The notes under the pieces are model-generated. The model saw nothing but the letters and a program-made list of their open reading frames with translations. It searched no databases and had not been told where the DNA came from. A stretch of 64,000 nucleotides of DNA from positions 4,464,001 through 4,528,000 of the forward strand of contig NC_048538.1 of the NCBI RefSeq assembly GCF_902806685.2, written 5' to 3'. Shown here in pieces: positions 35,101-44,440 of this stretch. The number at the start of each line of letters is the position of its first letter. Position 1 is the first letter of the stretch. Source of the stretch: Maniola hyperantus (Eukaryota > Arthropoda > Insecta > Lepidoptera > Nymphalidae). The translations under genes were made by a program, and so were the position numbers.

Positions 35101-37863
35101 GAAGTCTCAAGCCCAGTAGCTGTAAGTCCATTGTCATTTCGGTACAACAAGAACTTGTAGGAAGTCAAGGCGCCCCAGGAAAGAGCCATCGAGCAAGTAC
35201 CGAACGGGCGCTCTCCCGCGTTTTAGCTCATACAACCGCGAGATTGGTGTGGCCATGTGGTGGTGGGTTGTCCTTCGGTACTATCCTTACCGCCTCGACT
35301 GAAATTTCCGTTGGGTCATTTCTAAATAGGCAATAAGCGCAACAAGCTTCAAGAAAGTTTACCGGGCGTGGTTTTTTAAAATAAAATGCGTGTGCAGGCG
35401 GCTTCGGAGGTGCAGGCTCGTCTCTCAATTCGGCGTCGTCTTCTACATTTAAGTCGGCATCTACTGCAGTCTCCGGCCCCAGATCTTCGCTGTCGCTATC
35501 AGATACACCATTCTCGCCCAAGTGCAGTCTCTACTTTTCCTCTCGACTAATACCGTGTGACAAGCTTCCAATTCAATCCCAGCATGATAAAAAATCCTTG
35601 AACTTGCCGGCATGTGCATTGTGCAGGCATCGTCGGAGGTGTAGGTTTGTCCCTCAATTATTCATTATGGCATCTACCACTGTCTCAGGCCCAGCACTAT
35701 CCTAACCACCAGACTGAAACTTCTGCCAGGGATCGGCAAGAAGGCTTAGTCTGTAGCGCTACAAAAAGGCTTACCAGCGTGTGCAGGCGGCGTCGGAGGT
35801 GCAGGCTCGTCTCTCAATTCGGCGTCGTCATCTACATCGAGGTCGGCATCTACCGCAGTCTCCGGCCCCAGGTCTTCGCTGTCGCTGTCAGACACACCAT
35901 TGTCGCCCCCTTCGGCGCAGTCGCCGCCTCCCGTCTCAGCGACCACGGCTTTGCAGGCTTCATCCTTCAAGACGAACGGTGGCACGTTCGTCACCCGCGC
36001 GTTGTCCAGCCTGTTATTACAGCCATATTGAAATCTATGTCATTATTACAAGTTTTTAAAGTTTACTACTTACAACAAATACTAATACTACTAATGTAAT
36101 CTTTTAATTTACTAAATCATCATTTGCTTCTCTTTGATTATTTATAATAATTCTTACATTTTCAAAAACATTAAGAGGTTGCACATTTTGATTCTGCCTT
36201 TTATGTGTTAAAACAATGAATCACGATATAATTTACTGATAACTAGAAATAAAAGAGCATAATGACGAAATCGCCGCAGTATAATACCAACCGTTTTTTT
36301 TAAATACCTAATAGAGCGGTTATTAAACCGGTACCTATTAAAGTTTTTTTTCAATACGGAGCCAATGACATCATTGATAATGCCATATTCAAATTATTCA
36401 AGCGCATAAAGTTAATAAGAAAAGTGACATAATACTTTCATTTTTATGCCTTATCTTGAGGAAAGATAGCCAAATAGGCATGTCAAGGCTAGCGTCTACT
36501 GGCATATGTTTCCATTTAAGTGAAATTACTCGCCTTGTGAAGATTACTCATCGATAACCAGTTTGTAAAAGCATATAATGTAGAAGAATATGACGTAGAT
36601 ATTTCACGAATAAAACAGTAACGTGACTGACTGACTGATAGACAATGCTCAAACTAAACCAGAGAACCTAGATATTTGGGAGCAAATATTCCAACGGTAG
36701 GATTTTGAGAAATTCCAATGGAATCTTTAAAAAACTTTAATCCACACGAATTCGCGGGAAGAAGCTAGTATCTGTCATGTTCAAATTATTGAAGATTTGT
36801 GATGTAAAGCTGTCAATTGATTGTCAGGTATAAAAAAATATAGCGATTATTTTAAAATCACGATCTGCTGGATTTCTTAGGTTCACATAGATGCACAAGA
36901 AGGGAATGTCGTTAGAACAAACTTCATTGCATGATTCATTTATTGCAGGAATTTTAATAACGCTTGTTAGAACAGTGTTTAAATCACACCTGGTTGAAAG
37001 TATTCACACATCAATCAACGATTGTTCAGAAAACGCCTTATTCACACCAACGTCAATAATGTACGCTCAACCACATCGTTTTATTCCGTACAATAGAAGT
37101 GGATGGCTTACGTGTTGTCTGACAAATTTGATAATATCTGACACACAATTTGGGTGTCTTCCAAAGCAAGCGTGAATGAGATTCTGTTATCACGTTTTAT
37201 TTTAGCTGCATCATTACTTCAGAGGTGTTGTTGTGGACAAGCGTAATCATAATATGGTAAGAGCAACTGCACACAAAATTCATTTACGAGCAGCATCGAT
37301 GATCGGCGCGGCATTTAGATTGCTTTTCGCAAGTTGCGACTCAAATATGTTTTATCCACGGAGGAGAGATATAATTTCTCTAGTCCGTGGTTTTATCTAA
37401 TGATCATAGCATTCGTTTCGGAACCTTTCGTTTACAGCGACTTCATGTTTCCTCTGAGCACATTCCAATTTCCAAAACGATTGGTCTTTTAGTTTTAGCG
37501 ATTTAGTTAGGCTCCGGGATCTGTCACTTTTGAAACTAATAAAGCAATAAGTTGCGCTGAAACGCAAAAACAGCAAGAGTGCCGTAATTGTAAAGTCGCT
37601 AAATTGTGCGAGCATACAATTATAGTAATAAGTTATAGCAGGTATTTCGATACCACAGTCACCCGTGCTAAAAAATATCCTACTATTAAATAATGAACAA
37701 GAAACTATAAAGCTAATAAATTACCCAAGGTCCATGGGCGGGCAGTTATCAGCGATGATATCACGCGGGTCCTTCAGGAACACCACGATGACGGAGATGT
37801 TGTCCTCGGAGCCGGCCCTCTTCGCCTGCCTTACCAGATTCTTAGGCACCGCCTTCAAGTCAT
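25976..37863 (-). CDS. PPM1E/F-like PP2C phosphatase end joined to long PAM2-containing acidic protein; 8 exons, 5' end not found
   Basis: Exons in order of translation: 37863-37725, 36010-35775, 33519-33356, 32273-32037, 31399-31226, 30679-27252, 26909-26795, 26122-25976. Every junction has GT-AG sites and matching phase (2,1,0,0,0,2,0), giving one open frame of about 1,546 residues to TAG. Order of parts: last helix and strand of a PP2C domain (GSEDNISVIVVFLKDP), Asp/Glu-rich linker (DSDSEDLG), an EDEWNYFKGE stretch, a PAM2 motif (SPLNPDAPVFVPG), acidic exons, a 1.1-kilo-residue Ser/Pro/Glu-rich exon, then a basic Ala/Pro/Lys tail. The phosphatase end most resembles mammalian PPM1F/PPM1E; PAM2 motifs bind the MLLE domain of poly(A)-binding protein. 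The Lys/Ala/Pro tail looks like that of microtubule-associated proteins, but that is only a composition match. The first base of the first codon and all upstream exons lie outside what I could identify. Confidence 0.85.
26593..26756. mobile_element. MITE family F, copy 3
   Basis: TACAGTACGCGGCAGACAATATTG left, ATATTTTCTGCCGCG right. In the last intron of the phosphatase/PAM2 gene, 39 bases from the donor of exon 26909-26795. Confidence 0.75.
26795..26909 (-). CDS. Exon: basic tail, with tandem CAGCAG acceptor
   Basis: It encodes a basic peptide (RPTAPKPAARAPLDKQ then DLANKRITAKAAPP) ending AAC AAG|GTCAGC. The acceptor is TGGCAGCAG, so the exon can start at 26909 or 26906 and both keep the frame. 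The choice adds or removes one serine. Joins in phase to the giant exon and to the last exon. Confidence 0.78.
26975..27225. repeat. Family C fragment followed by a LINE-tail-like repeat
   Basis: Inverted family C end (AGCAAAGTGCGAGTCAGGC, GGGTTCCGTACTACAG), then GTGCTGCAAACGTTCATGGG and GGCGGTAATCAC, a typical lepidopteran LINE 3' end also present at 31675-31780. In the intron between the giant exon and the next. Confidence 0.7.
27252..30679 (-). CDS. Giant 3.4-kb exon: acidic region, ESPLP repeats, then basic Ala/Lys/Pro tail
   Basis: Acceptor AATGTTTCAG at 30680, donor CCCAG|GTCAGT at 27251; phase 0 in, phase 2 out; 3,428 bases with no stop. The first third is acidic (VDDEFFERLKNKERD, then many Glu/Asp/Asn). 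The middle holds dozens of diverged Glu-Ser-Pro-Leu-Pro type repeats and a short tandem of IEPQIESQ units (28766-28885). The last third turns basic, with runs like KPAASPAKSAPSPAK and high GC (about 27250-28100). No globular domain is visible; it is predicted to be disordered. Pro-Lys-rich tails of this sort occur in microtubule-binding proteins and neurofilament-H-like proteins, so binding to an acidic surface is plausible but unproven. Confidence 0.85.
30885..31085 (-). repeat. LINE-tail-like repeat, inverted
   Basis: TCAAAGACATTTATTCAAAGTAGG, AAGGTTCCAAATGCGCCCCGG, GAAGAGCCCACAAAAAAGTC. Shares words with 14336-14455 in opposite orientation. Confidence 0.5.
31226..31399 (-). CDS. Exon: acidic 58-codon exon of the phosphatase/PAM2 gene
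   Basis: Acceptor ATAATTTCAG, donor CAG|GTTGGT (weaker than the others); phase 0 to 0. It encodes a Glu/Asp/Asn-rich segment (NISMEGVTEHLNGND at its start, DFERIQKDTTDFCNIQ at its end). The length divides by three and both phases are 0, so this exon could be skipped without breaking frame. Confidence 0.78.
31675..31975. repeat. LINE-tail-like repeat next to an inverted family A copy
   Basis: GCTGCAAATGTTCATGGGC and GGTGACCCACCTGCTCG, A-rich stretch at 31763, then AAATGCGAAAGTGTGTCTG to TCCACGTGGACGAAGTCGC. In the intron between the PAM2 exon and the next. Confidence 0.75.
32037..32273 (-). CDS. Exon carrying a PAM2 (poly(A)-binding-protein interaction) motif
   Basis: Acceptor TTCCTTCTAG and donor CAT|GTGAGT; phase 0 to 0; 79 codons. 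The peptide SPLNPDAPVFVPG fits the PAM2 consensus L-N-x-x-A-x-x-F-x-P at every key position. PAM2 peptides in ataxin-2, PAIP1/2, TOB, PAN3 and GW182 bind the MLLE domain of cytoplasmic poly(A)-binding protein. An in-frame Met (DMNSS) lies just before the motif and could start a shorter isoform from the internal promoter at about 34.18 kb. A KPMPMDDIELP segment follows. Confidence 0.82.
32447..32660 (+). repeat. Family A repeat
   Basis: AGATGATGCCAGTGACTGTG through CACACTTTCGCATTTATAA. In the intron before the PAM2 exon. Confidence 0.75.
33356..33519 (-). CDS. Exon: acidic exon with EDEWNYFKGE
   Basis: Acceptor TTGTACAG, donor AAT|GTGAGT; phase 1 in, phase 0 out; 54 whole codons plus one split codon. 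Strongly acidic, with a single aromatic cluster EDEWNYFKGE. An acidic patch with a Trp ahead of a PAM2 motif recalls PAIP2-type proteins, but the match is loose and I do not claim homology. Confidence 0.8.
34031..34310 (-). promoter_or_regulatory. Putative internal promoter and non-coding first exon of the phosphatase/PAM2 gene
   Basis: A GC- and CpG-rich island (about 34140-34300) in AT-rich surroundings. On the - strand it holds an insect initiator-like ATCAGTC (34184-34178), then about 150 bases of sequence without an in-frame gene, then a good donor GCG|GTACGTG at 34031/34030. Splicing to the exon at 33519 or 32273 would make a transcript that starts after the phosphatase domain. The first useful Met would then sit just before the PAM2 motif. 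This is inference; no transcript evidence is available. Confidence 0.4.
34985..35130 (-). pseudogene. Most decayed copies of the acidic linker exon
   Basis: Fragments in plus-strand order: AGCATCTACCGGGGTCTCC, then GTGTGGTGGCGCGTTG, then TCAGCATCTACCGAAGTCTC followed by AAGCCCAGTAGCTG. These align with the part of the intact exon that encodes the ETAVDAD segment. No reading frame survives. Weakest member of the array; found by eye. Confidence 0.45.
35385..35520 (-). pseudogene. Decayed copy of the acidic linker exon (best preserved)
   Basis: Closely matches the 3' half of the exon at 35775-36010 (by eye about nine bases in ten), keeping an open frame with DSDSEDLGPETAVDAD and AELRDEPAPPKPPAHA. 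The donor is lost: CACGCTG|GTAAGC has become CACGCATTTTATTTT. A fall-back GTAAAC 26 bases on would leave phase 0 and break the join to the next exon (which needs phase 1). So it is probably not used. Confidence 0.7.
35600..35745 (-). pseudogene. Second decayed copy of the acidic linker exon and its intron edge
   Basis: On the + strand it retains stretches such as GTGCAGGCATCGTCGGAGGTG, then ATCTACCACTGTCTCAGG, in the same order as the intact exon. An internal segment is missing and the frame is broken. The flank (ACTATCCTAACCACCAGACTG) matches the flank of another copy at about 35280, so exon and intron were copied together. Confidence 0.6.
35775..36010 (-). CDS. Exon: acidic linker after the PP2C domain (intact member of a duplicated exon array)
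   Basis: Acceptor AATAACAG and donor G|GTAAGC; phase 2 in, phase 1 out. The peptide starts LDNARVTNVPPFV and becomes strongly acidic (DSDSEDLGPETAVDAD, then DVDDDAELRDEPAPP). It joins in frame to the exons on both sides. Decayed copies of its 3' half lie just downstream (about 34985-35745). Confidence 0.85.
37725..37863 (-). CDS. Exon: C-terminal end of PP2C (PPM1E/F-like) domain
   Basis: Acceptor ...CCGTACAG, then about 46 codons and donor GG|GTAATT. The peptide contains LVRQAKRAGSEDN and ISVIVVFLKDPRD, the last conserved PP2C motif. The Asp in SEDN is the metal-binding position of this motif. The Val-Val-Phe-Leu-x-Asp-Pro ending is what separates the PPM1E/PPM1F group from PPM1A-type enzymes. 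It enters in phase 1, so further exons carrying the catalytic core must exist upstream; they were not seen between 37864 and 64000. Confidence 0.85.
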
Positions 37864-38052
37864 CTGTACGGACAAAAGAAAATTCTTTATAAATTTTACC
37901 TTTATTATTATCAATAGCCAATAACAGTCTACTGCTGGACTGAAGGCCTCTCCCGAGGCCGAGGCCGAGAAAAAGAAGAAGAAGAAGAGAGGGTTTGCGC
38001 ATAATCACCAATGGGCAGACGGGTTAGTGATCACTGTAGAAGGTAGTAGTAG

Positions 38053-38264
38053 CACACGAGTAGATATTATAGACCAGAGGGGAAGCTTCACACTAGCTCA
38101 CGCACACCACGACGTGCCACAGACGCTCCGTGCGCCCAGTTTGGCGGCAAACGGAGCGTCCGTGACACTTCGTGGTGTGCGTGAGCTGCGCTAGAGTGAG
38201 TGAACCTACAGCCAGCCGCTAGCATGAAGCTTCCCCTCTGGTCTATATAATATCTACTCGTGTG
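38053..38264. mobile_element. Foldback/MITE element with long inverted arms
   Basis: CACACGAGTAGATATTATAG plus CCAGAGGGGAAGCTTCA on the left, the inverse on the right. Nested inside are AGCTCACGCACACCACGA and TCGTGGTGTGCGTGAGCT-like arms. Lies about 190 bases 5' of the phosphatase exon on the gene strand, inside its intron. Confidence 0.8.
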
Positions 38265-38422
38265 GTAGTAGAGTAGCACAGAGGACGCTGCTGCCCGATC
38301 TCCGTTACATTCTCTCGCCTCGTACGACACTCGCGGTAAGAGGAGGGTTGGTGACAACTCTAACTCTCTCGCCATAGCAGTCCCGGGCGGTGTGAACACC
38401 ATTAACGATATAGGTAGGTACA

Positions 38423-38615
38423 CTAGATGATGCCTAAATGCACGACTTCGTCCTCGTGGATTTAGGTTTTTTAAACACCCGTGGAAACTCTTTGATTTTC
38501 CGGGATGAAAAGTGGCCTATGCCCTTTCCCCAGGATGCAAGCTGTCTCTGTACCAAAATGAGCCATGAAAAGCAAGCAGGCAGACAGACACACTTTCGCA
38601 TTTATACCATTAGTA
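38423..38615 (+). repeat. Family A repeat
   Basis: AGATGATGCCTAAATGCACGA variant start, then TTGATTTTCCGGGATG and CAGACAGACACACTTTCGC. Confidence 0.7.
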
Positions 38616-39609
38616 TGGCTTTAGTGAATTTATGTTTGCTAAAAATCGTGTGAGAAATCTTTATTCATTCTGGATAAACATATGAGTGCCGTACTATGTC
38701 TATGTTTGTCTCCAAGTTGCAAGATATCGTTTTGGTAAATGTTGTCAAGATCGGTTTAGTGGTTGAACCGGGCAAAGAAAACATATACACACTTTCACAT
38801 TCATAATAACAGCACAGATTTTATAATTCAAATAAAATACAGATAAGAAAACGTTACGAACAATGTTTCCTAATGCTATTATTATCCTTAAAAGACCGAC
38901 GTGTCATCTAGCGCGAAGTTTCGTTGCGAAGTCTATTATGTCTGCAATTAGTTGCGGCACAATGGTGAATAGAGCGGACGGATATGGAGTAACGATGTTT
39001 ATGTTTCCATTTGCCACAGCTCGAGCTGTGTGAGGATGTCCTTGTTCAGTCTCAAGCTTGTCGCATGAATCACTGGCCACCGTGCTGCTATTGTGCCCTA
39101 TTGGGCTCATTCTAACATACGTAGGTACATCTTTATACTAGCTCGTATTATTTTCTCGTTATTTTCTCCGAGCTATTAATCCAACTCCAATTTTGTAAAA
39201 GTATCAAAGTTGGTCAGAATTGTCGACTCTTATAAGGTTGGCTATGAACAGAACATAGTGCGCCCGTTTCGTTAAGCGCTGTCGACACGGTTTCGTTTTG
39301 AAATTCTGCAGAAACGTACCTACTGCATGCGATTTCGTTTTAATTTACATGGCTTTCGCGGGAAATTTTGCCTTTATTTTAAGGTCAAATTGCGCCAACG
39401 TCACGTTATTAGGTAATGTGTAATGATAGTTTGTAATTATGTCCCGTCGTGCGAAATTATCAAAGCACTCCCTAGAGCGGACGCACCCTATAATGTCTAC
39501 TGTCTGGAATATTATCCTTGGCAAGTAGTTGTAGGACTTTTGTAGGACTTTTTGAAAATAGAGTTCGCTTGCCGCTAGGCATAGTAGATACACGCCTTGA
39601 CTTTGCTCG

Positions 39610-39708
39610 CTATTTCGGGGCGCGGTCATCGCCACCGCCCTTTGCTTTTTTACCCTGTTTGGTCTGGCTCGCAGCCAACCGCGCCTTGTCTCTTAATAGG
39701 AAAGACAT
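39610..39708 (-). CDS. Possible small terminal exon or micro-ORF, 32 aa
   Basis: ATG-initiated frame on the - strand: MSFLLRDKARLAASQ, then TKQGKKAKGGGDDRAPK and TAG. A good acceptor (ATAATCTCAG) lies just before it. Composition looks like a basic protein tail rather than random AT-rich DNA, but I recognise no family. It could be a fragment of a processed pseudogene. Confidence 0.3.
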   Translation of the reverse strand: MSFLLRDKARLAASQTKQGKKAKGGGDDRAPK

Positions 39709-39920
39709 GCCTGAGATTATAAGATAATATATGGCATTCATTTCAGGAAACATGAATTTGGCTCTAATTTATGAATGCTAATAACATAAATAAAAACCAA
39801 AATATGAGTCCATAATAAAGTAGACTTCCATAACGATATCAACCATTATGCCACGTAAGTTGCTACTAAAAATGTTAATAGATGATTAGCATTTTCGCCA
39901 GCAAATATATTTATTATAAA

Positions 39921-40100
39921 AGGAAAAGGTGGCTGACTGACTGTTCTATCAACACACAGCTCAAACTACTAGACAGATCGGGCTGAAATTTGGCATGCAG
40001 AGAACTATCATCTGCTAATAAAGGATTTCTGAATATTCAACTCCTAAGGGGGTAAATTAGGGGTTTTAAATTTGTGTAGTCCACGCGAACGAAGTCGTCA
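39921..40100 (-). repeat. Family B repeat, inverted
   Basis: GGTGGCTGACTGACTG, CGGGCTGAAATTTGGCATGC, CTCCTAAGGGGGTAAATTAGG, CCACGCGAACGAAGTCG. Confidence 0.8.
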
Positions 40101-40169
40101 TAACACACTGAATCATTTACTGTTGTCAACGAGTTTCAAATGAAAACTAATCACACCCACCCTCACCCG

Positions 40170-40242
40170 TATTCCCGCACGGGCTATGCGCGTGTCCGGG
40201 GCGTCCCTCCCCGAATGCCATTTCGACCTGTCGCGTAGTATA
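40170..40242. mobile_element. MITE family E, truncated copy 5
   Basis: Only the right half remains: GGGGCGTCCCTCCCCGAATG then TTTCGACCTGTCGCGTAG. Confidence 0.6.
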
Positions 40243-41049
40243 CTTGTTGGGCTTCTCTATTTAACTTAAGAATCGAGATCAAAATTAACGCTATCAAAAG
40301 GGCATCAGCAACATAAATACAAGCAATGCAACAGCGATGATAGCACGGTGGTGATTATGACAGCGATTACTGCGGTACTTGCCTACCTAACGGTGGTACG
40401 GGAGGAATGTGCCGTCGGCCATTGTTCCTATAGCTGAGCAAAAACGGATCACGTCAGCGCATACTAAGCCGAACACCTGCCCTCTTGATAAGTTTTAGGT
40501 CGCGATTATAAAAGCCGTGCACGACTTAAAGGTAAAACGTGATTGTGAACTATAATTGCGGCCAAAAAAAATTTTACACAGTTCACGATGATACCACTAT
40601 TTCAGTAGCTAGAAAATCTTTAACCGAGGATTTAATTTGACAGTTTTTGTATTAGAAATACATACTTATAATTTATATCAAATTCATCTAGCGATTGGAA
40701 AAACAATGATAAATCTATGCTTCAACAACAAGTTAGAGAAATTGAATTGACTGTTTTTTTGGCTGTGTGAACAAAATGACAAAACATCAGACGAAGCAAG
40801 TTTATACTTTGACCTTCTTTTTATAATGTAAAGTTAGTAAATCATATTATAAATAGCTTCAAATAGCAAAATGCTTACACTAAACAAAAACTTTCAAGAG
40901 CCAGTCAAAATTAGTTATATTTATTTAAAACAATAATAATAAATTGCAGTGCCAGGTTTTTAAACAAGAATAAATCTATGATTAGAACTCAAACTAAATA
41001 AAAGATGAAGAATTGTGAAGAACGACGAGACGACAGATAAAATAAGGCC

Positions 41050-41353
41050 TTAGGGCGGTTTCAGACTAGCGTTTTATACGCGCGTATGAGCTCGTTTTTG
41101 GAAGCGCATGTAGGCGCGCCTTTTGGCACACGCTCAACTCGTACGAGCGTTGACGCGCTTCTAAGCTCGTATAAGCGCGAGCCGCGAGAGACCTCCCCGC
41201 AACACCACCGCCCGCCGGTTCGAGCGAACACGCCGAAATATGCCCGTATACGCTAGTCCGGTTTTGTGAAGCGCGTAATGTAAGCGCATGTAAGCGCGTA
41301 TGCTGAAACGACCGTATACGCGCAAAAAAATACGCTAGTCTGAAACCGCCCTT
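41050..41353. mobile_element. MITE of about 300 bp, GC-rich
   Basis: TTAGGGCGGTTTCAGACTAG at the left, CTAGTCTGAAACCGCCCTTA at the right. Many TACGCGCGTATGAGC-like boxes inside in both orientations. No coding capacity. Confidence 0.85.
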
Positions 41354-41802
41354 ATACATAGCGTTGAGGTAGGTAGGAAATGCAGTAGATCTGTAATGGA
41401 ATTGAGAGGCGGAAAACGGGGTGGGGCGGGGATCAAGTGCAATTTTGCAGCAAGTTCATCCGGCCCGGTGCAACCTGCATGTCGGCTGTAAGATTGAGTA
41501 GGTGTATAGTATAACTAGCTGTGATATGAGGGAAGGAATTTATTGCATGGTTTATGTGTTTTGCATTGAATGCTTAGTAAATAACAACTGAATCATTGAG
41601 CCATCATAGAGCTGTGAGTAAAAATGAATAAATGGGACTGAAGAAAAATGAAATATGGTACAGTAAAAGAGCAAATTATATAAATGGTACGATTTGACTT
41701 ATCCCTGCATAGCAATCTCTTCTAACCTAAGGTAAGTAAAAATTTGACATGATGCCATTATAAGATAAAACTGTAAATAAAAATTACTGAATTCAATACT
41801 AG

Positions 41803-41985
41803 CTGATCCGCCTAGCTTGGCTCGGATGAAATTTGATATATATGTAAATAATATATAGCCTACGTTACTTCTGCATAAAGTAGCTTTCTAATGGTGAAAT
41901 AATTATCAAAATCGGTTCAGTATTTTCAGAGTTTATCGATAACAAACGAACAAATCTTTCCTCTTTATAATATTAGTAGGTATTG
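41803..41985. repeat. Lepidopteran dispersed repeat fragment
   Basis: AGCTGATCCGCCTAGCTTGG, GCCTACGTTACTTCTGCATAA, ATCAAAATCGGTTCAGTA, CTTTATAATATTAGTAGG; resembles the non-LTR tails that carry 'ATCAAAATCGGTTCA'. Confidence 0.6.
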
Positions 41986-42974
41986 GTAAACAATTATAAC
42001 TAGCTCTCTCTTACCTCTGAAATAAAAAATTAATAAGAAACCTTTTAATTACCTCTTGATAACGTTGTTGACACGGCAATATTCATACCGCTTTCTTTTA
42101 TGACAGATTAAAAGATTATTTTACAGTTATACACATCTTATATATAGACATATTTAATTTCTTTTATCTCAATAAGAATCTATATTGAATAAAAAAGCGA
42201 TCACCATTCAAATAAATACAATTCTCTTATATCGCCGCGTATAAAACTGCCACATAAATATGTATTTATAAAGGGGCTAGGTACGCCGGTTATTTAATTA
42301 AGCCTATGTACTCGTATGTAGCAAACAATTCTCCGACGGCTGTCGGATTGACTATAACCTTCAACTGTGCCTTTGGATCACAAAATGAAACTAGTTTTTT
42401 TTTTATTTATGTCTAGTTCACGTTGGTCACACATCAAATTTTGTATTGAAAGATCGATGTGTGCGTGAGATGGGGGAGGCTGGGCGGCTTCATGCTGCAG
42501 CAAGTTTAGTTTAGGGAGAAACCCACACCACTCCAAGCTCCACTTACGACCTCCGACCAACGTTTCAACTATACATTGAATTCAACCCTGTAAAGCCTAC
42601 GTTGCCTCCAGCATTAAAATCATTACTTTTCAGTAAAATGTATCAAAGAGGACCACATATTTTCATCCGAAAATATCAAAAATGGATGGTAGATATTTTT
42701 AATACAATAAATGAGATTAAACTTGGATTAAAGCGGTTCCAAAAGCTTTGTGGAAAATACAAATTGTAATCTTATATTTTTAGCTACAGATTGTTGATGT
42801 AGTTGTAAAAATAATAAGAATTCATCACAATAAATCTGTTCACATAATATTTTGTGACCGTTTGATAAGTATCTACCGTTATATATTCCGTTAGAGTTCA
42901 TTTTTAATTATGTATGAAAAGTTATGTGCGTTTTAAGAATTAAATATAAATGTTCACAAATGTGTGTAAGTCTA

Positions 42975-43250
42975 AACCCCTTGTCATTCTGAGAAAACAC
43001 CCATGCTCACTGCTCAATAATGGGCCGGCGATGAAGTGATCATGATGATGACGAGACTTCACACACCTTTGAGAACATTATGGAGCTCTCAGCATTTCTT
43101 AGCATGTTTTCTTTCACCGATATTTAATTGCTTAAATCGTACATAACTCCTAAAAGTTAGAGACGCATACCCGGGATCGAATCTCTGACCTCCCAAATAG
43201 GAGGCGGACGTCTTAATCACCAGGCTACCATGGCTTACTAGGTTACCAGG
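42975..43250. mobile_element. Head-to-head SINE fragments
   Basis: A forward 3' end (GGGCCGGCGATGAAGTGATC) is followed at once by an inverted copy (GAGAACATTATGGAGCTCTC, ACCTCCCAAATAGGAGGCGG). A family of the tRNA-derived SINE. Confidence 0.7.
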
Positions 43251-43326
43251 GGTGCCACTAGTGGTTATGAAACTTAACGAATCCCACAATAAATAAGAAC
43301 CTACTTAACCATGTCCCATCTGCAAC

Positions 43327-43359
43327 CAATATTACGTACGAAATACGTACGTAATATTG
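43327..43359. repeat. Hairpin with 14-base perfect arms
   Basis: CAATATTACGTACG and its inverse around the 5-base loop AAATA. Confidence 0.8.
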
Positions 43360-43589
43360 TAGTTACGTATGAAATATCTCCACCCAAAGTGGAAGCGTTA
43401 ATTAAATCATTGTATACGCAAATAAGGATCCGAACCGTGAAAGCGACGAGGGGCTGATATTTACAGACACATTATCGTAGGAAAACAAACTCGCTACTGC
43501 CACTTAAGCCCAGCCGTCTGCGCGACTGCGGGGCGACCTCCGACTGACGAGACTTGAGACATATCCATACTAATACTATAAATGCTGAA

Positions 43590-43885
43590 GTAAGCTATGA
43601 TAGCCTAGTGGTTAGCACGTCCGCCTCCTAATCGATCCCGGGCACGCACCTCTAAGTTTTCTAAGTGCGTTTTAAGAAATTAAATGTCACTTGCTTCAAC
43701 AGTGAAGGAAACATCGTGAGGAAACCAGCATGCCTGAGAGTTCTCCATAATGTTCTCAAAGGTGTGTGAAGTCTGCCAATCCGCACTTGGCCAGCGTGGT
43801 AGACTATGGCTAAAACCCTTCTCATTCTGAAAGGAGAGCCGTGCTCTGTAGTGAGCCGGTAATGGGTTAACCATGATGATGATTA
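43590..43885 (+). mobile_element. tRNA-derived SINE copy, fairly complete
   Basis: CTATGATAGCCTAGTGGTTAG (box A), TCGATCCCGGGCACGCACC, CAACAGTGAAGGAAACATCG, GCCAGCGTGGTAGAC, ending AACCATGATGATGATT. The 5' region shows the tRNA-like promoter boxes. Confidence 0.8.
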
Positions 43886-43892
43886 TAAATCC

Positions 43893-44230
43893 GAAATTGT
43901 GTCTGTCAGTCTGTCTACTAGCTTTTGAAGGCACACCCGTTCAACCGTTTTAACGAAATTTGGTACAGAGATAGCTTGCAGATCCACAGATTGGTTTAGT
44001 GCTCGGTGCTTGCATCCCAGGGATGGACACGGGCTGTTTTTCGCCCCAGAAAGTCAAAGAGTTCCCATAGGATTCTTAAAAACCTAAACCCACCTGGATG
44101 AAGTCACGGGCATCATTTATTTAGCACAGAAGCTTGCACCCTGGAGACGGACATAGGGTACTTTTGAGTGCGGATAATCAAAGAGTTTTCATGGGATTTG
44201 TAAGTTCACGTGGACGAAGTCGCGGGCATT
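43893..44230 (-). repeat. Two inverted family A fragments
   Basis: TTCAACCGTTTTAACGAAATTTGG and CACCTGGATGAAGTCACGGG; the second ends in TTCACGTGGACGAAGTCGCGG. Confidence 0.75.
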
Positions 44231-44440
44231 CTAATTACAAATAAAGGACATCTTATACAACAGCTTTCTTGCAGATATCCCATATCTAGTTGCGTAATTC
44301 CATTAGAGTTAGACCGACGCGACGACGTGACGGCCAACATTTGATTGTGGATAGGGTTACCAGCTGACGTCAAATTGAAAAGTCCAGAGTGAAGCTTGAT
44401 TTCTACTCAAAAAACCCGACATTTACCGTAAACGCGTGAG

